From positions 1-6,072 of the forward strand of contig DAHXMP010000143.1 in assembly GCA_027371665.1 (NCBI GenBank): a DNA stretch of 6,072 nt, given 5' to 3'. Of the stretch, positions 5,828 through 6,072 are shown piece by piece. The DNA is from Bacteroidota bacterium. GTDB lineage: Bacteria > Bacteroidota > Ignavibacteria > Kapaibacteriales > UBA2268. The notes beneath the pieces are model-generated. The model had not been told where the DNA came from. It did not search any database and saw only the letters and a list, made by a program, of their open reading frames with translations. Each line of letters begins with the position of its first letter. Positions within the stretch are counted from its first letter, which is position 1. The translations under genes were made by a program, and so were the position numbers.

Positions 5828-5841
5828 CTAAATTTTTAGTT
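5826..5841. promoter_or_regulatory. Putative operator 2: AACTAAATTTTTAGTT palindrome
   Basis: AACTAAA and TTTAGTT are separated by 2 bases in a perfect palindrome that overlaps the candidate -33 element. A degraded version of the same 16-base layout, AACTAAAAATTTAATA, occurs at 5806-5821, exactly 20 bases (about two helical turns) away. That spacing suits cooperative binding by dimers on one face of the DNA. Confidence 0.5.
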
Positions 5842-6068
5842 TATAAATTATTCTGAAATACTCGAAATTTATTAAATAGTGCAAAGAAATTAGACTGGAG
5901 GCTATGAAATAAGGATTTTTTAAAAAAAATACAATTAAACTGAAATGAATATATCGTTAATAATTATTAATTATGAAAATTTTTCTTGCTTATTTCATTT
6001 TTTTTTTTAAATAGCTTTAGATAACTGGAAAGAAATTAAAAATTGTATAATATATCAAGGTGATTATC
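5842..6068. other. AT-rich intergenic remainder, no gene seen
   Basis: Together with 5750-5841 this makes about 320 bp without a gene between divergent transcription units. It holds an 11-base T run (5998-6008) and an all-A/T palindrome TTAATAATTATTAA (5957-5970). A TATAAT occurs at 6046-6051, but it is too close to the edge start codon to leave room for its ribosome-binding site. No RNA gene or terminator is recognised. Confidence 0.55.
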
Positions 6069-6072
6069 ATGA
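6058..6072 (+). promoter_or_regulatory. Ribosome-binding site and probable start of a plus-strand gene cut by the window edge
   Basis: AGGTGAT (6058-6064) matches the anti-Shine-Dalgarno complement and lies 4 bases before an ATG at 6069-6071, the last codon in the window. This fits a divergent gene starting here, but nothing of its product is visible, so the call rests on the site alone. Confidence 0.4.

Noticed and set aside
5957..5970. Palindrome TTAATAATTATTAA
   Set aside because: It is made only of A and T in very AT-rich DNA, so it is expected by chance; no gene element sits around it.

Overview
The window looks like an AT-rich chromosomal segment from an anaerobic or facultative member of the Bacteroidota/Ignavibacteriota group. 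This is inferred from several features: a BlaI-type repressor paired with an M56 peptidase fused to TonB C-terminal domains, TAnnTTTG-like -7 promoter elements, very AT-rich intergenic DNA, copies of a dispersed repeat known from many environmental genomes (TGTCAT-C-TGAGCGGAGTCG core), and a multiheme cytochrome c. No rRNA or marker gene is present to fix the taxonomy.

Layout, read in the direction of transcription. All five genes are on the minus strand, so transcription runs from high to low coordinates. (1) 5750-6072 is a divergent intergenic region. It holds a cluster of AACTAAA/TTTAGTT half-sites over a likely blaI promoter, and at the extreme right edge a ribosome-binding site and ATG that probably begin a plus-strand gene outside the window. 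(2) 5279-5749 is a BlaI/MecI-type winged-helix repressor. It overlaps (3) 3327-5282, a membrane M56 (BlaR1-like) zinc peptidase carrying three TonB C-terminal domains, by an ATGA junction. (4) 2426-3256 is a class I SAM-dependent methyltransferase preceded by a strong AT-rich inverted repeat around a -7-like element. (5) After a 421-bp AT-rich gap, 541-2004 is a membrane-anchored 13-heme cytochrome c. It overlaps (6) 59-544, a di-haem-type cytochrome b (b561/hydrogenase cytochrome b fold), by another ATGA junction.

How the genes work together (inference): the repressor/peptidase pair would form a signal-responsive switch that controls its own promoter. In place of a beta-lactam sensor, the peptidase has periplasmic TonB-like domains. 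The cytochrome c/b pair would be a quinone-linked electron-transfer module moving electrons between the membrane quinone pool and periplasmic carriers. The methyltransferase has no evident substrate.

The most important caution is at the left edge. Bases 1-79 are a perfect inverted copy of 833-911, which lies inside the cytochrome c gene. The cytochrome b gene runs into this copy and stops after a few foreign codons, so its true C-terminus is missing. This is most simply a chimeric (fold-back) assembly or amplification artefact at a contig end, though a real inverted duplication cannot be excluded from sequence alone.
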